Assembly: GCA_903921325.1 (NCBI GenBank) | Contig: CAIXPL010000037.1 | Coordinates: 186,001 to 250,000, forward strand | Source: an uncultured Pseudomonadota bacterium | Lineage (GTDB): Bacteria > Pseudomonadota > Gammaproteobacteria > Burkholderiales > SG8-39 | Direction: 5' to 3' | Length of the DNA stretch: 64,000 nt | In this document: positions 42,215 to 53,028 of the stretch, one piece after another | How the letters are laid out: each line of letters starts with the position of its first letter | How positions within the stretch are numbered: position 1 is the first letter of the stretch | Made by a program: the position numbers and the translations under genes | The notes under the pieces: model-generated | What the model was told of the DNA's origin: nothing | Database searches by the model: none | The model's input: the letters and a program-made list of their open reading frames with translations, nothing else

Positions 42215-43153
42215 CTAAGCCTGCGTGCTGCGCGCGAGGCCTTTGGGCAGGGGAAAGGACACGTTTTCCTCGATCCCGGCCATGCTGCGCACGGCTGCAC
42301 CGGGGGCGAGTGCCTGCAAGCGCGCCACCACCGCCGCAACGACCACTTCAGGGGCCGAGGCCCCTGCAGTCACGCCCACCGTGTCAATCGATTGCACCCA
42401 GTCCGGCTCGATTTGATCCGGATGATCGACCATCCAGGCACGCCGGCCGGCCTGTATCGCCACTTCACGCAGGCGGTTGGAGTTGGAACTGTTGGGTGAG
42501 CCCACCACAATCACCACATCGCACTGTGCCGCCAGTTGCTTCACCGCATCCTGGCGATTCTGGGTGGCATAGCAGATGTCATCCTTTTTCGGTCCCACGA
42601 TGGCCGGAAAGCGTCGCTTCAATGCGCCGATGATCGTTGCAGCATCATCGACGGACAGCGTGGTCTGGGTGACATAGGCCAGACGCTGCGGATCGCGCAC
42701 CTGAAGCGACTCGACGTCGGCCTCCGTTTCTGCCAGATGCATGCCGCTGTCTGACTGTCCCATGGTGCCTTCGGCTTCGGGATGGCCACGATGACCGATC
42801 ATCACGACTTCGCGTGCATCGGTGCGCATCCGCGCGACCTCGACATGGACCTTGGTGACCAGCGGACAGGTGGCATCAAAAATCCGCAATCCGCGCGCCT
42901 GTGCCTCGTCACGTACCGAGCGCGACACGCCGTGGGCGCTGAAAATCACGATGCTGCCCGCCGGTGCTTCGGCCAGATCCTCGATGAACACCGCACCCTT
43001 GCGCCGCAGATCGTCCACCACATGCCGGTTGTGCACGATCTCGTGGCGCACGTAGAGCGGCGCGCCGTGCAATTCCAGTGCGCGCTCGACGATGTCGATT
43101 GCGCGCTCGACGCCAGCACAAAAGCCGCGTGGGGTGGCGAGTAAAATGTCCAT
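42215..43153 (-). CDS. ispH: 4-hydroxy-3-methylbut-2-enyl diphosphate reductase
   Basis: Last step of the MEP isoprenoid pathway, [4Fe-4S] enzyme, 312 residues. Cluster cysteines in [30 protein letters not shown] and the later [20 protein letters not shown]; the His residues [13 protein letters not shown] and [16 protein letters not shown] are present. Last of ribF-ileS-lspA-ispH, a conserved betaproteobacterial order. Confidence 0.96.
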   Translation of the reverse strand: MDILLATPRGFCAGVERAIDIVERALELHGAPLYVRHEIVHNRHVVDDLRRKGAVFIEDLAEAPAGSIVIFSAHGVSRSVRDEAQARGLRIFDATCPLVTKVHVEVARMRTDAREVVMIGHRGHPEAEGTMGQSDSGMHLAETEADVESLQVRDPQRLAYVTQTTLSVDDAATIIGALKRRFPAIVGPKKDDICYATQNRQDAVKQLAAQCDVVIVVGSPNSSNSNRLREVAIQAGRRAWMVDHPDQIEPDWVQSIDTVGVTAGASAPEVVVAAVVARLQALAPGAAVRSMAGIEENVSFPLPKGLARSTQA

Positions 43154-43155
43154 GG

Positions 43156-43743
43156 TCAGCGCTCGCTCAGGTTAGACGAGTCGGGTGTGCCCGCCGGTGC
43201 ATCGCGCCCGACCGCCCCTGCGCGATGCTCGTGAGCGCGCTGCTCATCATCGCGACGTTCGTCAGTGCGGCCGCGCAAGCTGTCATAAATTAACAGCGCG
43301 GCACCCAATGTGATCGCGCTGTCGGCCAGGTTAAAGGCCGGGAACGCCCAAGCCTGATAATGAAACAGCAGAAAGTCCACCACTTCACCAATGCGTATCC
43401 GATCAAGCAGATTGCCAAGCGCGCCGCCCAGAATAAATGCAAGCGATGCGCAAAATAGGGAGTCTTCGCGCGCACGCCACAGCAGTACCGCAATGGCGAT
43501 CACCGCGACCAGGGCGATGACGATGAATAAACTGCGTTGCCAGCCGCCGGCCCCGGCCAGGAAACTGAAAGCCGCCCCTGGGTTGTAGGCAAGGACCAGA
43601 CTGAAAATCGGGTTATACGCGATGGCGCCGCCATCGGACAAATGCGCCACCACCAACGCCTTGGTCCACTGATCGAGCAGGGTGACTGCGCCGGCGAGCA
43701 GCAACCAGGGCAGCACTCGGCGCGAGCGTGCCTGATCAGGCAT
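43156..43743 (-). CDS. lspA: Lipoprotein signal peptidase
   Basis: Inner-membrane aspartyl protease, 195 residues, four TM helices. Catalytic Asp pair in [16 protein letters not shown] and [25 protein letters not shown] is the conserved NxGxAFS block. The C-terminus has an extra hydrophilic Arg/Asp-rich tail of about 40 residues. ATG 43743 overlaps the ileS stop by eight bases. Confidence 0.94.
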   Translation of the reverse strand: MPDQARSRRVLPWLLLAGAVTLLDQWTKALVVAHLSDGGAIAYNPIFSLVLAYNPGAAFSFLAGAGGWQRSLFIVIALVAVIAIAVLLWRAREDSLFCASLAFILGGALGNLLDRIRIGEVVDFLLFHYQAWAFPAFNLADSAITLGAALLIYDSLRGRTDERRDDEQRAHEHRAGAVGRDAPAGTPDSSNLSER

Positions 43744-46582
43744 GGTGGCGTGCCTCACCGCTGCCAAACAGGTTGCTGACACAACGACCGCACAAAGCCT
43801 CGTGTGCCTTGTCCTCACCGACATCGTCGCGCCAATGCCAGCAGCGGGCGCACTTGCGGTGCTCCGAGGCGCGCACCGCGACTTGCAAAGGCGTGCCGGC
43901 TTCACCCTCGACAGGACGTGCTGCGGAGGTAATGAACACAAAGCGCAAATCGTCATCCAGTGACTCGAGCAGCGCAAGGTCCGCGCCAGTGGCGCGCACG
44001 GTCACTTCAGCGGCGAGCGATGAGCCGATGGCGCCAGCCACCCGCACCGCTTCGAGTTCCTTTTGCACCTCGGTGCGAATCTCGCGCAAACGGCCCCAGC
44101 GTTCAACGAGCGCCGCTTCGTCCGGTGCCGCGGGCAGATCGTGCCAGGTGTGAAAGAACACGCTGTCATCGGTCGCGCTCGCATCGCGCTGCTTGATGAA
44201 CGGCCAGGACTCCTCGGCGGTAAACGAGAGCACCGGGGCCATCAGCAGTACCAGGGCGCGCGTGATATGCCACAGCGCATTTTGTGCAGAGCGGCGTGCC
44301 AGACCATCGGCCTTGGTAGTGTAGAGGCGGTCTTTCAGAATATCGAGGTAATAGCCACCCAGATCCTCGGAGCAAAAAGTCTGCAGCCGTTGCACGACGA
44401 CGTGAAACTCGTAGCGCTCATAGGCCGCCTGCAGATCGTTCTGCAACGTGCGCACGAGGGCGAGCGCATGGCGGTCGATGGTCAGCCAGTCGGCCGGGTC
44501 GAGCGCATCGCGCTTTGGATCGAAATCGGACGTGTTGGCGAGCAGAAAACGCAGCGTGTTGCGGATGCGCCGATAGGACTCGACTACCCGGGTGAGGATC
44601 TCGTTGGACAGTGACAATTCGCCCGAGTAATCGGTGGCCGCTACCCACAGGCGCAATACCTCTGCGCCGAGGCTGTCGAATACCTTTTGCGGCGCAATCA
44701 CATTGCCTAGCGATTTGGACATCTTGCGGCCTTGTCCATCGACCACAAAGCCATGGGTGAGCAGGGCCCGATAGGGCGCCACCCCATTCAACATGCACGA
44801 GACCAGCAGCGAGGAGTGAAACCAGCCGCGGTGCTGATCGGATCCTTCCAGATACAGATCGGCCGGGAACTGGCTGCTCTGTGCATGTGATCCGCGCAGC
44901 ACGGTCTGATGCGTGGAGCCTGAATCGAACCACACATCCAGGGTGTCATTGATCTTCTCATAGTCAGCCGCAGCGGCCCCGAGTAGATCCTCGGCCCGGA
45001 TCGACTGCCAGGCTTCGATGCCTGATTGTTCGACACGGGCTGCGACTGCTTCGAGCAACTCCGGCGTGCGCGGATGTAACTGTCCGCTCACCCGGTGCAC
45101 GAAGAGTGCCATTGGCACGCCCCACGAGCGCTGGCGCGATAGCGTCCAGTCGGGGCGGTTGGCGATCATGCCGTGCAGGCGCGCTTTGCCCCAGGCCGGA
45201 TAGAACTCGGTCGCCTCAATGGCGGCCAGGGCCTCTTCACGCAAGGTGCCGCGCGGGCTGGCCGCAGCGGCCGCGGGTGTGACATCCATACCGGCAAACC
45301 ATTGGCTGGTGGCGCGGTAAATGATCGGCGTTTTATGCCGCCAGCAGTGCATATAGCTGTGCTCAAAGGTCTGGCTATGCAATAACGCGCCGCGCTCGGT
45401 GAGTACCTGCACGACGTGCGCATTGGCATCCCAGATCCGTTCACCGCCAAACAAGGGCAGCGCGGGGTCGTAGCGGCCATCGCCCATCACCGGGGTGAGA
45501 ATGTCATCGTTGCTCATGCCGTAGCGCCGGCAGGACTGAAAATCCTCAATGCCATAGGCCGGTGCGCTGTGCACGATGCCGGTGCCGCTCTCCAGGGTTA
45601 CGTAGTCACCGAGATATACCGGCGACAGGCGCTCGTACAGCGGGTGGTGAAAGGCGATTCTCTCCAGCGCCGCACCGGTGGTTGCTGCAATGGCCGTGCC
45701 ATTCAAGCCGTAGCGCTTGAGGCAGGTCTCGCGCAGTTCGGCGGCCAGGATCAGCAGGCCGCGCTCGGTATCGACCAGCTCATAGCGATACTCTGGATGC
45801 ACGTTGAGCGCCTGATTGGCCGGAATGGTCCAGGGCGTGGTGGTCCAGATCACGATGGCGGCGTCCGGCCGCGGCAGGTGCGCCAAGCCGAATGCGGCTG
45901 CCAGCCGCTCGGGCTCGGCAATGCGAAAGGCGACATCGATCGCAAGATCGCTGCGATCGGCATATTCGACTTCTGCCTCAGCGAGGGCCGAACCGCAGTC
46001 AAAACACCAGTTGACCGGCTTGAGGCCGCGAAACACATAGCCCGCGCTGATCAGGCGACCCAGGGTGCGGATCTCTTCGGCTTCATTGCCAAAGGCCATG
46101 GTGGTGTAAGGATGGTCCCAGTCACCGAGCACGCCCAGGCGGATGAAATCGGCTTTTTGCCGCTCGATCTGCACCCCTGCGTAGGCGCGCGAATGCGCCT
46201 GCACCTGGGCAGTCGACAGGCTGCGGCCGTACTGCTTTTCAATCTGGATCTCGATCGGCATGCCATGGCAATCCCAGCCCGGGACATAGGGTGCGTCAAA
46301 CCCGGCGAGCTGGCGCGACTTGACGATCACGTCCTTCAGAATCTTGTTGACCGCATGGCCGATATGGATGTCGCCGTTGGCATAGGGCGGACCGTCATGC
46401 AGCACAAAGCGGGGCCGACCGCGTGATACCGCGCGGATGCGCTCGTAGAGATGGTTTTCCTGCCATTCGCGTACCCACACGGCTTCACGTCGTGCAAGAT
46501 CACCGCGCATTGGAAACGGGGTGTCGGGCAGGTTCAGCGTGGCGCGGTAATCGGGCTGATCGGCGGACTTGTTTTTAGCCAT
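43736..46582 (-). CDS. ileS: Isoleucyl-tRNA synthetase
   Basis: Class I synthetase, 948 residues. HIGH motif in [18 protein letters not shown] in [12 protein letters not shown], editing-domain [14 protein letters not shown], and C-terminal zinc finger CARCWHW ... [13 protein letters not shown] 46582 overlaps the ribF stop by eight bases; the frame is open to 46654. Confidence 0.97.
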   Translation of the reverse strand: MAKNKSADQPDYRATLNLPDTPFPMRGDLARREAVWVREWQENHLYERIRAVSRGRPRFVLHDGPPYANGDIHIGHAVNKILKDVIVKSRQLAGFDAPYVPGWDCHGMPIEIQIEKQYGRSLSTAQVQAHSRAYAGVQIERQKADFIRLGVLGDWDHPYTTMAFGNEAEEIRTLGRLISAGYVFRGLKPVNWCFDCGSALAEAEVEYADRSDLAIDVAFRIAEPERLAAAFGLAHLPRPDAAIVIWTTTPWTIPANQALNVHPEYRYELVDTERGLLILAAELRETCLKRYGLNGTAIAATTGAALERIAFHHPLYERLSPVYLGDYVTLESGTGIVHSAPAYGIEDFQSCRRYGMSNDDILTPVMGDGRYDPALPLFGGERIWDANAHVVQVLTERGALLHSQTFEHSYMHCWRHKTPIIYRATSQWFAGMDVTPAAAAASPRGTLREEALAAIEATEFYPAWGKARLHGMIANRPDWTLSRQRSWGVPMALFVHRVSGQLHPRTPELLEAVAARVEQSGIEAWQSIRAEDLLGAAAADYEKINDTLDVWFDSGSTHQTVLRGSHAQSSQFPADLYLEGSDQHRGWFHSSLLVSCMLNGVAPYRALLTHGFVVDGQGRKMSKSLGNVIAPQKVFDSLGAEVLRLWVAATDYSGELSLSNEILTRVVESYRRIRNTLRFLLANTSDFDPKRDALDPADWLTIDRHALALVRTLQNDLQAAYERYEFHVVVQRLQTFCSEDLGGYYLDILKDRLYTTKADGLARRSAQNALWHITRALVLLMAPVLSFTAEESWPFIKQRDASATDDSVFFHTWHDLPAAPDEAALVERWGRLREIRTEVQKELEAVRVAGAIGSSLAAEVTVRATGADLALLESLDDDLRFVFITSAARPVEGEAGTPLQVAVRASEHRKCARCWHWRDDVGEDKAHEALCGRCVSNLFGSGEARHHA

Positions 46583-47618
46583 GAGATGGGGCATTGCCTG
46601 CAGTGGGCTGGGGGGCGCGCAGAATGCGCAGGGCGTTGTCGCAGTCGCGAGCAATCGCCTGTTTCAATTCGTCCAGACCGTTATAAGTTTCCTCGTCACG
46701 TAGCTTGACGACAAATTCGATGTTCAGATGCTGGCCATACAGGTCGCCCAGGAAATCGAACACAAAAACTTCCAGTGACGCACGACGCTCATTGCTGACC
46801 GTGGGCCGATACCCCAGGCTCGCCACGGCGTCGTAGACTGGCGTTTCAATCACTGGTGTTTGAAGCCCGGTCGCCTCAGGTTCGTTCGGCTGCGCCCCGG
46901 CGCTTGGCGACCCAAGCGTCGTTCGCTGCGCGTTGATGCCATGCACCCTGACCGCATAGATGCCAAAAAGGGGCGGGCGGTTGTGCTTCAACTGAATGTT
47001 GGCGGTGGGAAACCCCAGCGTGCGACCAAGTTTCTGACCATGCACCACCTTGCCGCTGATGCTGAAGCGCCGGCCGAGCAGGTTTTGCGCACGTGCCAGA
47101 TCGCCCTGTGCCAACGCGTCGCGGATCGCCGAGCTTGAGATGCGCTGCCCGTCCTGCAGGACATCCTCGATGACTTCCACGTCGATTGCACGCTCGCCGG
47201 CCAATTCCCGCAAACGCTCGACAGTGCCCGCGCGGCGTGCACCAAAACAAAAGTCGGCCCCCACCAGCACCCAGCGCGCGTGCAGCGTGTCAACCAGTAC
47301 CCGGTCCACAAATTCCTGCGGCGACATCGCCGCAAATCGCCGCGAGAAACGCTCTACATGCACCCGATCAAGGCCAAGGGTCGCCAGACGCAGCAATTTA
47401 TCGCGCAGCGCTGTCAGACGGGTCGGCGCGCTTTGGGCACCGAACACCTCGCGCGGATGGGGCTCGAAGGTAAGCGCCGCAGCCCCCAGACCGCGTGCGC
47501 GGGCAACCGCCACCGTGCGGGCCACCATCGCCTGGTGCCCCCGGTGCACGCCATCGAAATTGCCGATCGTGACCGCCAGCGGCCGGTCAGACGCAGAGGA
47601 GCCGTGTGCGATTTGCAT
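46575..47618 (-). CDS. ribF: Bifunctional riboflavin kinase/FAD synthetase
   Basis: Makes FMN and FAD. 347 residues. N-terminal nucleotidyltransferase: [55 protein letters not shown]-terminal kinase: [29 protein letters not shown] and a late [16 protein letters not shown] stretch of roughly 28 residues ([20 protein letters not shown] onward) interrupts the kinase between GIYAVRVHG and [15 protein letters not shown] where most RibF have a short loop. ATG 47618 chosen. Confidence 0.95.
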   Translation of the reverse strand: MQIAHGSSASDRPLAVTIGNFDGVHRGHQAMVARTVAVARARGLGAAALTFEPHPREVFGAQSAPTRLTALRDKLLRLATLGLDRVHVERFSRRFAAMSPQEFVDRVLVDTLHARWVLVGADFCFGARRAGTVERLRELAGERAIDVEVIEDVLQDGQRISSSAIRDALAQGDLARAQNLLGRRFSISGKVVHGQKLGRTLGFPTANIQLKHNRPPLFGIYAVRVHGINAQRTTLGSPSAGAQPNEPEATGLQTPVIETPVYDAVASLGYRPTVSNERRASLEVFVFDFLGDLYGQHLNIEFVVKLRDEETYNGLDELKQAIARDCDNALRILRAPQPTAGNAPSHG

Positions 47619-47734
47619 GGGTGGGTGAAGCAGCACGCGGGGTGATGCGCCCGGAATCAGACGCGCCCTGCTGAGGGGCACGCCGGCGAACGGGCAGGTA
47701 TCGTTCCGCGCCGAAAGTGAATCGGTAACTGAAA

Positions 47735-47740
47735 ATTATA
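47735..47740 (-). promoter_or_regulatory. Candidate -10 box of ribF
   Basis: Perfect TATAAT on the minus strand, 117 bases before ATG 47618; no convincing -35 hexamer. Confidence 0.35.
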
Positions 47741-47829
47741 GCGTTTTTCATGCGGACACAGGCGAGCGTGCGCGGCACGGACGGCTAATGTCATTAAAAT
47801 GTCAGGCGAGATAAGGGGAGCAAGGGCAT

Positions 47830-48369
47830 ATGGGCACGTGGCTGCGCATGGCGCATGCGATCGACTGGCTGAGCGCTCGCTTCGCCGTGCTGGCAAGCTG
47901 GCTGATACTGGGCTCGTGCGTGGTAAGCGCCGGCAACGCGACCGTGCGTTACCTGATTGACAACAGTTCCAACGCCTGGCTTGAACTGCAGTGGTACATG
48001 TTCGCCGGCATTGTCATGCTGGGCGCGCCCTATGTGCTCAAGGTCAATGAGCATGTCAGGGTCGATATCATCTACGGGCGTCTGGCGCCCCGCTCACGCG
48101 CCTGGATCGACCTGCTCGGTCTGATCATCTTCCTGATGCCCGCCACGGTGCTCTTTCTGTATATGGCCTGGCCGTTTTTCTGGGAGTCGTTTGTCTCAGG
48201 CGAGATGTCCAACAACGCCGGCGGACTGCCGCGCTGGTGGGTGAAGGTGGTGATGCCGGTGGGATTTGCCATGCTCGCCTTGCAAGGGCTGGCCGAGATC
48301 GTCAAACGCATCGGCTACCTGCGCGGCCTGTACCCCATGGATACCCAGTACGAGAGGCCACTGCAATGA
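47830..48369 (+). CDS. dctQ: TRAP transporter small permease
   Basis: 179-residue inner-membrane DctQ subunit with four hydrophobic helices: LASWLILGSCVVSAGNATV, NAWLELQWYMFAGIVMLGAP (the conserved W-EL-W pattern), IDLLGLIIFLMPATVLFLYM and PRWWVKVVMPVGFAMLALQG. GGGGAG-type ribosome site upstream. Its 3' end is duplicated in the spacer before dctM. Confidence 0.92.
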   Translation: MGTWLRMAHAIDWLSARFAVLASWLILGSCVVSAGNATVRYLIDNSSNAWLELQWYMFAGIVMLGAPYVLKVNEHVRVDIIYGRLAPRSRAWIDLLGLIIFLMPATVLFLYMAWPFFWESFVSGEMSNNAGGLPRWWVKVVMPVGFAMLALQGLAEIVKRIGYLRGLYPMDTQYERPLQ

Positions 48370-48440
48370 GCATAGGGTCGATGCCTCGGCTCTTGGCTGG
48401 TCGGGCCATGCCCGGCACCCGCGCGAGGCCACTGCAATGA
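48366..48440 (+). CDS. Putative bridging micro-ORF dctQ/dctM, 24 aa
   Basis: ATG 48366 overlaps the dctQ stop (ATGA) and TGA 48438-48440 overlaps the dctM ATG 48437 (ATGA). The head MSIGSMPRLL resembles the DctM start MTMSLMPPLM; the tail MPGTRARPLQ-stop resembles the DctQ end MDTQYERPLQ-stop. GAGGCCACTGCAATGA is identical in both places (48354 and 48425, offset 71). So the ORF is what a tandem duplication of the junction creates in the coupling frame. Expression unproven. Confidence 0.5.
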   Translation: MSIGSMPRLLAGRAMPGTRARPLQ

Positions 48441-49873
48441 CCATGAGCCTGATGCCCCCGCTCATGTTTGGCGGCCTGGTGCTGTTCATGCTGATCGGCT
48501 TTCCGGTGGCTTTTTCACTCGCCGCGCTCGGACTGACCGCCGGCCTGTTTGCCATTCATTTCGGCTATCTGACCAGCGCGTTCTTTGGCAATCTGCCACT
48601 CAATATTTTTGGCATTCTGTCCAACGACCTGCTGCTGGCGATCCCGTTTTTCACCTTCATGGGGGCGATACTCGAGCGCTGTGGTCTGGCCGAAGATCTG
48701 CTCGAAGGTACCGGGCAACTGTTCGGGTCGGTGCCCGGGGGTCTTGCCTACGCGGTGATCATTGTCGGTGCGATTCTCGGCGCGATTACCGGCACGGTGG
48801 CCGCCTCGGTCATTGCGATGGGCCTCATTTCATTGCCCATCATGCAGCGCTATGGCTATGACATGAAGCTTGCCACCGGGGTGATTGCCGCCTCGGGCAC
48901 CATCACGCAGTTGATACCGCCCTCTTTGGTACTGGTGGTGCTGGCCGATCAGATGGGCCGCTCGGTTGGCGATATGTACAAGGGTGCGATTGGCCCCTCG
49001 ATCGTGCAGACATTGCTGTTCATCGCTTATATCTTCGCGGTGTCGTTGTTGCGGCCGCGCTGGGTGCCGGCGCTGCCGGCTTCGGCGCGCACGCTGCATG
49101 GCTGGCCCCTGATCCGTCGCGTGTTGTGGGGCATGGTGCCCTCGATCGTGCTGATTTTTCTGGTGCTCGGGACGATTTTCCTGGGGTATGCGACACCCAC
49201 CGAAGCCGGTGCGATGGGAGCGGTTGGCGCAATCGGTCTGGCGGCGATGCACCATCGGCTGAGCTGGGCTCTGGTGCGCCAGGGCATGGAGTCCACCATG
49301 CGGATCACCGCCATGGTGGTGTTCATCCTGATCGGTTCACGCACGTTCAGTCTGGTGTTTCTCGGCGTTGATGGCGGCGTCTGGATCGAGCACATGCTCT
49401 CGAGCCTGCCCGGAGGTGTAGTCGGCTTTCTGGTGGTGGTGAATCTGTTCGTGTTTTTTCTGGCGTTCTTTCTGGACTTCTTCGAGATCGCCTTCATCAT
49501 CATCCCGCTGCTCGCACCGGTGGCAGCCAAGATGGGCATCGATCTGATCTGGTTTGGCGTGCTGCTGTGCGTGAACATGCAGACCTCGTTCATGCACCCG
49601 CCGTTTGGCTTTGCCCTGTTCTATCTGCGCGGTATTGCCTCGAAAGAGGTGAAGAGCAGCGACATCTACCTGGGTGCTTTCCCCTGGGTATTGCTGCAGG
49701 TCATCATGGCGGTGATCGTCATCTTCTGGCCGGGCCTGGTGACCATGTGGCTCGATGTCGAGCAGAAGGTGGATCTGGACAAGGTGCGCATCGAGTTGCC
49801 CGATGACCCCTCGCTGCGCGATCCCCAACCGCTCGACTTCGGCAATTCCGCACCGCCCCCTCGCGCGCCCTGA
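48437..49873 (+). CDS. dctM: TRAP transporter large permease
   Basis: 478-residue DctM channel subunit, about 12 TM helices. LIGFPVAFSLAALGLTAGLF, LLAIPFFTFMGAILERCGLA, GAITGTVAASVIAMGLISLP and ASGTITQLIPPSLVLVVLAD are family blocks. The C-terminal 50 residues are hydrophilic and Pro/Asp-rich. With DctQ and the convergent DctP it forms a high-affinity sodium-coupled organic acid importer. Confidence 0.94.
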   Translation: MTMSLMPPLMFGGLVLFMLIGFPVAFSLAALGLTAGLFAIHFGYLTSAFFGNLPLNIFGILSNDLLLAIPFFTFMGAILERCGLAEDLLEGTGQLFGSVPGGLAYAVIIVGAILGAITGTVAASVIAMGLISLPIMQRYGYDMKLATGVIAASGTITQLIPPSLVLVVLADQMGRSVGDMYKGAIGPSIVQTLLFIAYIFAVSLLRPRWVPALPASARTLHGWPLIRRVLWGMVPSIVLIFLVLGTIFLGYATPTEAGAMGAVGAIGLAAMHHRLSWALVRQGMESTMRITAMVVFILIGSRTFSLVFLGVDGGVWIEHMLSSLPGGVVGFLVVVNLFVFFLAFFLDFFEIAFIIIPLLAPVAAKMGIDLIWFGVLLCVNMQTSFMHPPFGFALFYLRGIASKEVKSSDIYLGAFPWVLLQVIMAVIVIFWPGLVTMWLDVEQKVDLDKVRIELPDDPSLRDPQPLDFGNSAPPPRAP

Positions 49874-49914
49874 TCAAGGTCAGCAGGCCGGCAACGTTAC
49901 GTTGCCCATGAGCG

Positions 49915-49934
49915 ACTTCAGCAAGAGCTGAAGT
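49915..49934. terminator. Hairpin between convergent dctM and dctP
   Basis: ACTTCAGC-AAGA-GCTGAAGT, perfect eight-pair stem in the 110-base convergent gap; likely bidirectional, no T tract. Confidence 0.5.
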
Positions 49935-49983
49935 TCGCACACCGGCTGCTGTGCGCCTGCGATGAGCGAGCCGCTCCGTGCGG

Positions 49984-51084
49984 CTACTTGATGCTCGCCA
50001 TGAAATTGTCGTAGCTGTTCTCGGCCACGCGGAACCACTGCACTTCATCGAGTCGGAATTTGTTCCACGACTCGTAGATCTTGTGGAATCCCTCATTCTT
50101 GGCCGCGGTTTCGGCATACAACGCTTGCGCTTCCTTGTAGGCCGCCTCCATCACCACGCGCGGGAACGGGCGCAGGACTGCGCCATTGGCCAGCAACCGT
50201 TTGAGCGCCGGAGGATTCAAGGCGTCATAACGCGCGGTAGACCACACCAGCGCCTCGGCACAGGCCATCTCAAGCACGTTCTGGTATTCAGAGGGCAGTG
50301 ATTCCCACTGTTTCATGTTGATGTAGAGCGAGAGCTGGGCATTGCCTTCCCAGAACGCCGGGTAATAGTAGTACTTGGCCACTTTGGCCAGACCGAGCTT
50401 CTCGTCGTCATACGGGCCGACCCACTCGGCCGCATCGATGGTGCCTTTTTCCAGCGACGGGTAGATATCGCTCGCCGGAATCTGCTGTGGCACCGCGCCC
50501 AGGCGCGACAGCACCTGACCGGCAAACCCGGCAATACGGAATTTGAGGCCCTTCAGGTCGGCCACCGTATTGAATTCCTTGCGATACCAGCCGCCCATTT
50601 GCGCCCCGGTATTGCCTGCCGGAATGGCCTTGATGTTGTACTGGCGAAAGAAATCGCCCATCAGCTTGTCGCCACCACCATGCATCATCCATGCATTCAT
50701 CTGCCGGGTGTTCAGGCCAAAGGGCAGCGCAGTGTCAAAGGCAAAGGAGGGATCCTTGCCGACGTAGTAGTAGCCTGCGGTGTAGCCCATCTCGACCGTG
50801 TCGTTCTGTACCGCATCGACCACTTGCAGCGCCGGCACCAGTTCGCCGGGCGCGAAGGTGCGAATCTCGAATCGTCCGCCGGTGGCCGCGGCGACACGCC
50901 GCGCGATCAGTTCGCCGGCGCCAAACAGCGCATCGAGGCTTTTCGGAAAACTGCTGGTCATGCGCCAGCGAATCTGCGGGCCGCTGGTCACCGCGGGCGC
51001 GGCGGTCTGCGCCAGCGCTGCGCCGGTGGCGAGCGCTGCAGCGCCGCTGGCGGCTGTTCGTTGCAGGAATTGGCGACGTGACAT
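49984..51084 (-). CDS. dctP: TRAP transporter solute-binding protein, TakP-like
   Basis: 366-residue periplasmic DctP with twin-arginine signal MSRRQFLQRTAASGAAALAT. IRWRMTSSFPKSLDALFGAG, GYTAGYYYVGKDPSFAFDTA, KFRIAGFAGQVLSRLGAVPQ and DAAEWVGPYDDEKLGL match the TakP subgroup, which binds 2-oxo acids with sodium. Transcribed with the ThDP enzyme upstream, suggesting a 2-oxo acid substrate. Confidence 0.9.
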   Translation of the reverse strand: MSRRQFLQRTAASGAAALATGAALAQTAAPAVTSGPQIRWRMTSSFPKSLDALFGAGELIARRVAAATGGRFEIRTFAPGELVPALQVVDAVQNDTVEMGYTAGYYYVGKDPSFAFDTALPFGLNTRQMNAWMMHGGGDKLMGDFFRQYNIKAIPAGNTGAQMGGWYRKEFNTVADLKGLKFRIAGFAGQVLSRLGAVPQQIPASDIYPSLEKGTIDAAEWVGPYDDEKLGLAKVAKYYYYPAFWEGNAQLSLYINMKQWESLPSEYQNVLEMACAEALVWSTARYDALNPPALKRLLANGAVLRPFPRVVMEAAYKEAQALYAETAAKNEGFHKIYESWNKFRLDEVQWFRVAENSYDNFMASIK

Positions 51085-51140
51085 GGCAATCTCCTCGTTG
51101 ATTTTTATAAGATCCGACCAGTGGCTAGGTTACGGTGTTT

Positions 51141-52877
51141 TCAGATGCGCGGCACCTTGACATGCAGCAAAGCCGCGCGGCCCTCGGTGAGCGCCGCAAA
51201 GCAACGTTCGATGGCTGCGGGCAACGCGGCCGGGTCGGCCACCGTCTCGCCATGCCCACCAGCAGAGCGGCACACGTCGGCAAACTGGACATCGGGCGCG
51301 AGGTGGGCCTGGAACTGCCGGCTGTCGGCTGCTTCGCCGCCAGAATACATCCGCAAGGTGGCTTCCTTCACTGCCGACCAGCCGCCATTGTCAAACACCA
51401 CGGTGAGGATGGGCAGGCTGTACTGTTTGGCCACCGCGTAGGTCGACGAGGGGTTGTTGAAATAAAACCCGCCATCGCCAATGAACTGCACCACCTGTGA
51501 CTGTGGCGAGGCGAGTTTTGCGCCGAGCGCCAGACCCGCAGCGCCGCCCAGACCGCCACCGGCAAAGCCGATATAGGTGCCCGGTTCGGTGCGCGGCACG
51601 TGGTTGAGCACGTTGGGCGCATTGCGCACGGCTTCATTCACGATGATGTCCTGCGGCCGCAGGGCAGCCGCGATTTGCGCGCAGATATACGCCGGGTTGA
51701 TATTGCCCGGGGTGCCCTGTTCGCTGGCCGCGGCGGCCAGGCGGGTGCGGCGCGCTGCACTGCGCTCGCGTACTGCCGCAGCGCGTTCCTGGGCGAGGGC
51801 GCGCTGCGCCGGTGTGGCGCGCGCCGCCAGCGCATCGCGCAATTGGGTGAGGATGGCAACACTGTCACCCTGCATGCGCAGATCAGTGGCAAAGCCCCAC
51901 ATCGGCGCGTCCTGTTTGATCACGTCGACATCGACATGCGCCCACCAGGTAGCCGGATTCTCTGCGGTCAGTTTGGGTATCCAGGGCACGTCGACATCGA
52001 CCAGCAGACCGACATCGGTGTCTTTGACATGATCGGCCGGTGTCGAACCCAGAAAATAGGGCGAGTCCTGCGCGATATTGAGATGGATCGGGCTAGAGTC
52101 GACTACGCCCATGCCAACAAATTCAGCCAGGGCTTCGATCAACGCCGGCGCCGCGCGGTTGCGTCCTGCGTAGGCGACATACAGGGTCGGGCGCGTGGCG
52201 TTGAGCAGCCGGTCGGCGAGCGCATTGATGGCCTCGGGGTCGGCCAGACCAGCCCCGGCGCGGCCATAGCGCTCGGCAGAGAAGGATTTCACCGCTTTTT
52301 CATCCCACTCTTCAGCCAGGGTCTCGCGCGGCAGCATCAGATAGATCGGTCCTTTCGGATCGGTATGCGCCACGCTATGAGCACGCCGCAGCACCTCCTT
52401 GGTGATCACGCCCGAGGGCAGGGTCCACTCCCATTTCACATACGGGCGCACCAGGCTGCCCTGGTCAAACGGTTCCTGCACAAAATGCACATAGTTGTCG
52501 CGCGAGCCGGCCAGTTCGCCGCGCACCGTATAAGGGGCCTTGCCGGCCATTAACAGGACCGGCACCCGACCGCGGCGCAGATTGTGTGCACCCAGAACAC
52601 AGTTGCCGGTGCCTGCATCGACATGCACGATGACGGCCTGACCGCGCCCGGTCACCGCCGCATAACCAGCCGCCATGTGCATGGCGGTGTTCTCATGCGG
52701 ACACAGGATGGTGGGCGGAAACGCGCGGCCTTCACGGGTCCAGCGCGCCATCTCCTCGATCAACGGGGCGTGATCGGTGCCCAGATTGCAGAACAGGAAA
52801 TCGATGCCGAGCTCATTGAGCCCTTCCAGAAAGTAGTGCGAGGTGGAATGCAGAATGACTTCGGGGCGCGGGTCCAT
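51141..52877 (-). CDS. ThDP-dependent enzyme (acetolactate synthase/decarboxylase superfamily)
   Basis: 578 residues in the three-domain ThDP fold. Catalytic-type Glu in LCPHENTAMHMAAGYAAVTG, central domain VDSSPIHLNIAQDSPYFLG, and the ThDP/Mg motif QFIGDGGFYFNNPSSTYAV. Likely decarboxylates or ligates a 2-oxo acid; the neighbour TakP-like receptor points the same way. Not a canonical IlvB (no ilvN beside it). Ends 56 bases before dctP. Confidence 0.82.
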   Translation of the reverse strand: MDPRPEVILHSTSHYFLEGLNELGIDFLFCNLGTDHAPLIEEMARWTREGRAFPPTILCPHENTAMHMAAGYAAVTGRGQAVIVHVDAGTGNCVLGAHNLRRGRVPVLLMAGKAPYTVRGELAGSRDNYVHFVQEPFDQGSLVRPYVKWEWTLPSGVITKEVLRRAHSVAHTDPKGPIYLMLPRETLAEEWDEKAVKSFSAERYGRAGAGLADPEAINALADRLLNATRPTLYVAYAGRNRAAPALIEALAEFVGMGVVDSSPIHLNIAQDSPYFLGSTPADHVKDTDVGLLVDVDVPWIPKLTAENPATWWAHVDVDVIKQDAPMWGFATDLRMQGDSVAILTQLRDALAARATPAQRALAQERAAAVRERSAARRTRLAAAASEQGTPGNINPAYICAQIAAALRPQDIIVNEAVRNAPNVLNHVPRTEPGTYIGFAGGGLGGAAGLALGAKLASPQSQVVQFIGDGGFYFNNPSSTYAVAKQYSLPILTVVFDNGGWSAVKEATLRMYSGGEAADSRQFQAHLAPDVQFADVCRSAGGHGETVADPAALPAAIERCFAALTEGRAALLHVKVPRI

Positions 52878-53028
52878 GGCCTCTCCGGCGGTACATAGGT
52901 CGAGGCGGGCAGTATATCGGCACGCGGCAAGAGTAGTGCATGTACGCGATTGATCCGGTCAGCGGAGCGTGCAGCGGCTATCATCCGGCGCGCGATCATC
53001 CACCGTCTGATTCGTTCTCAATCGTCCC

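Noticed and set aside
49935..49983. Echo of the dctP end (NF..S pattern)
   Set aside because: The similar bases are explained by the hairpin arms at 49915-49934.
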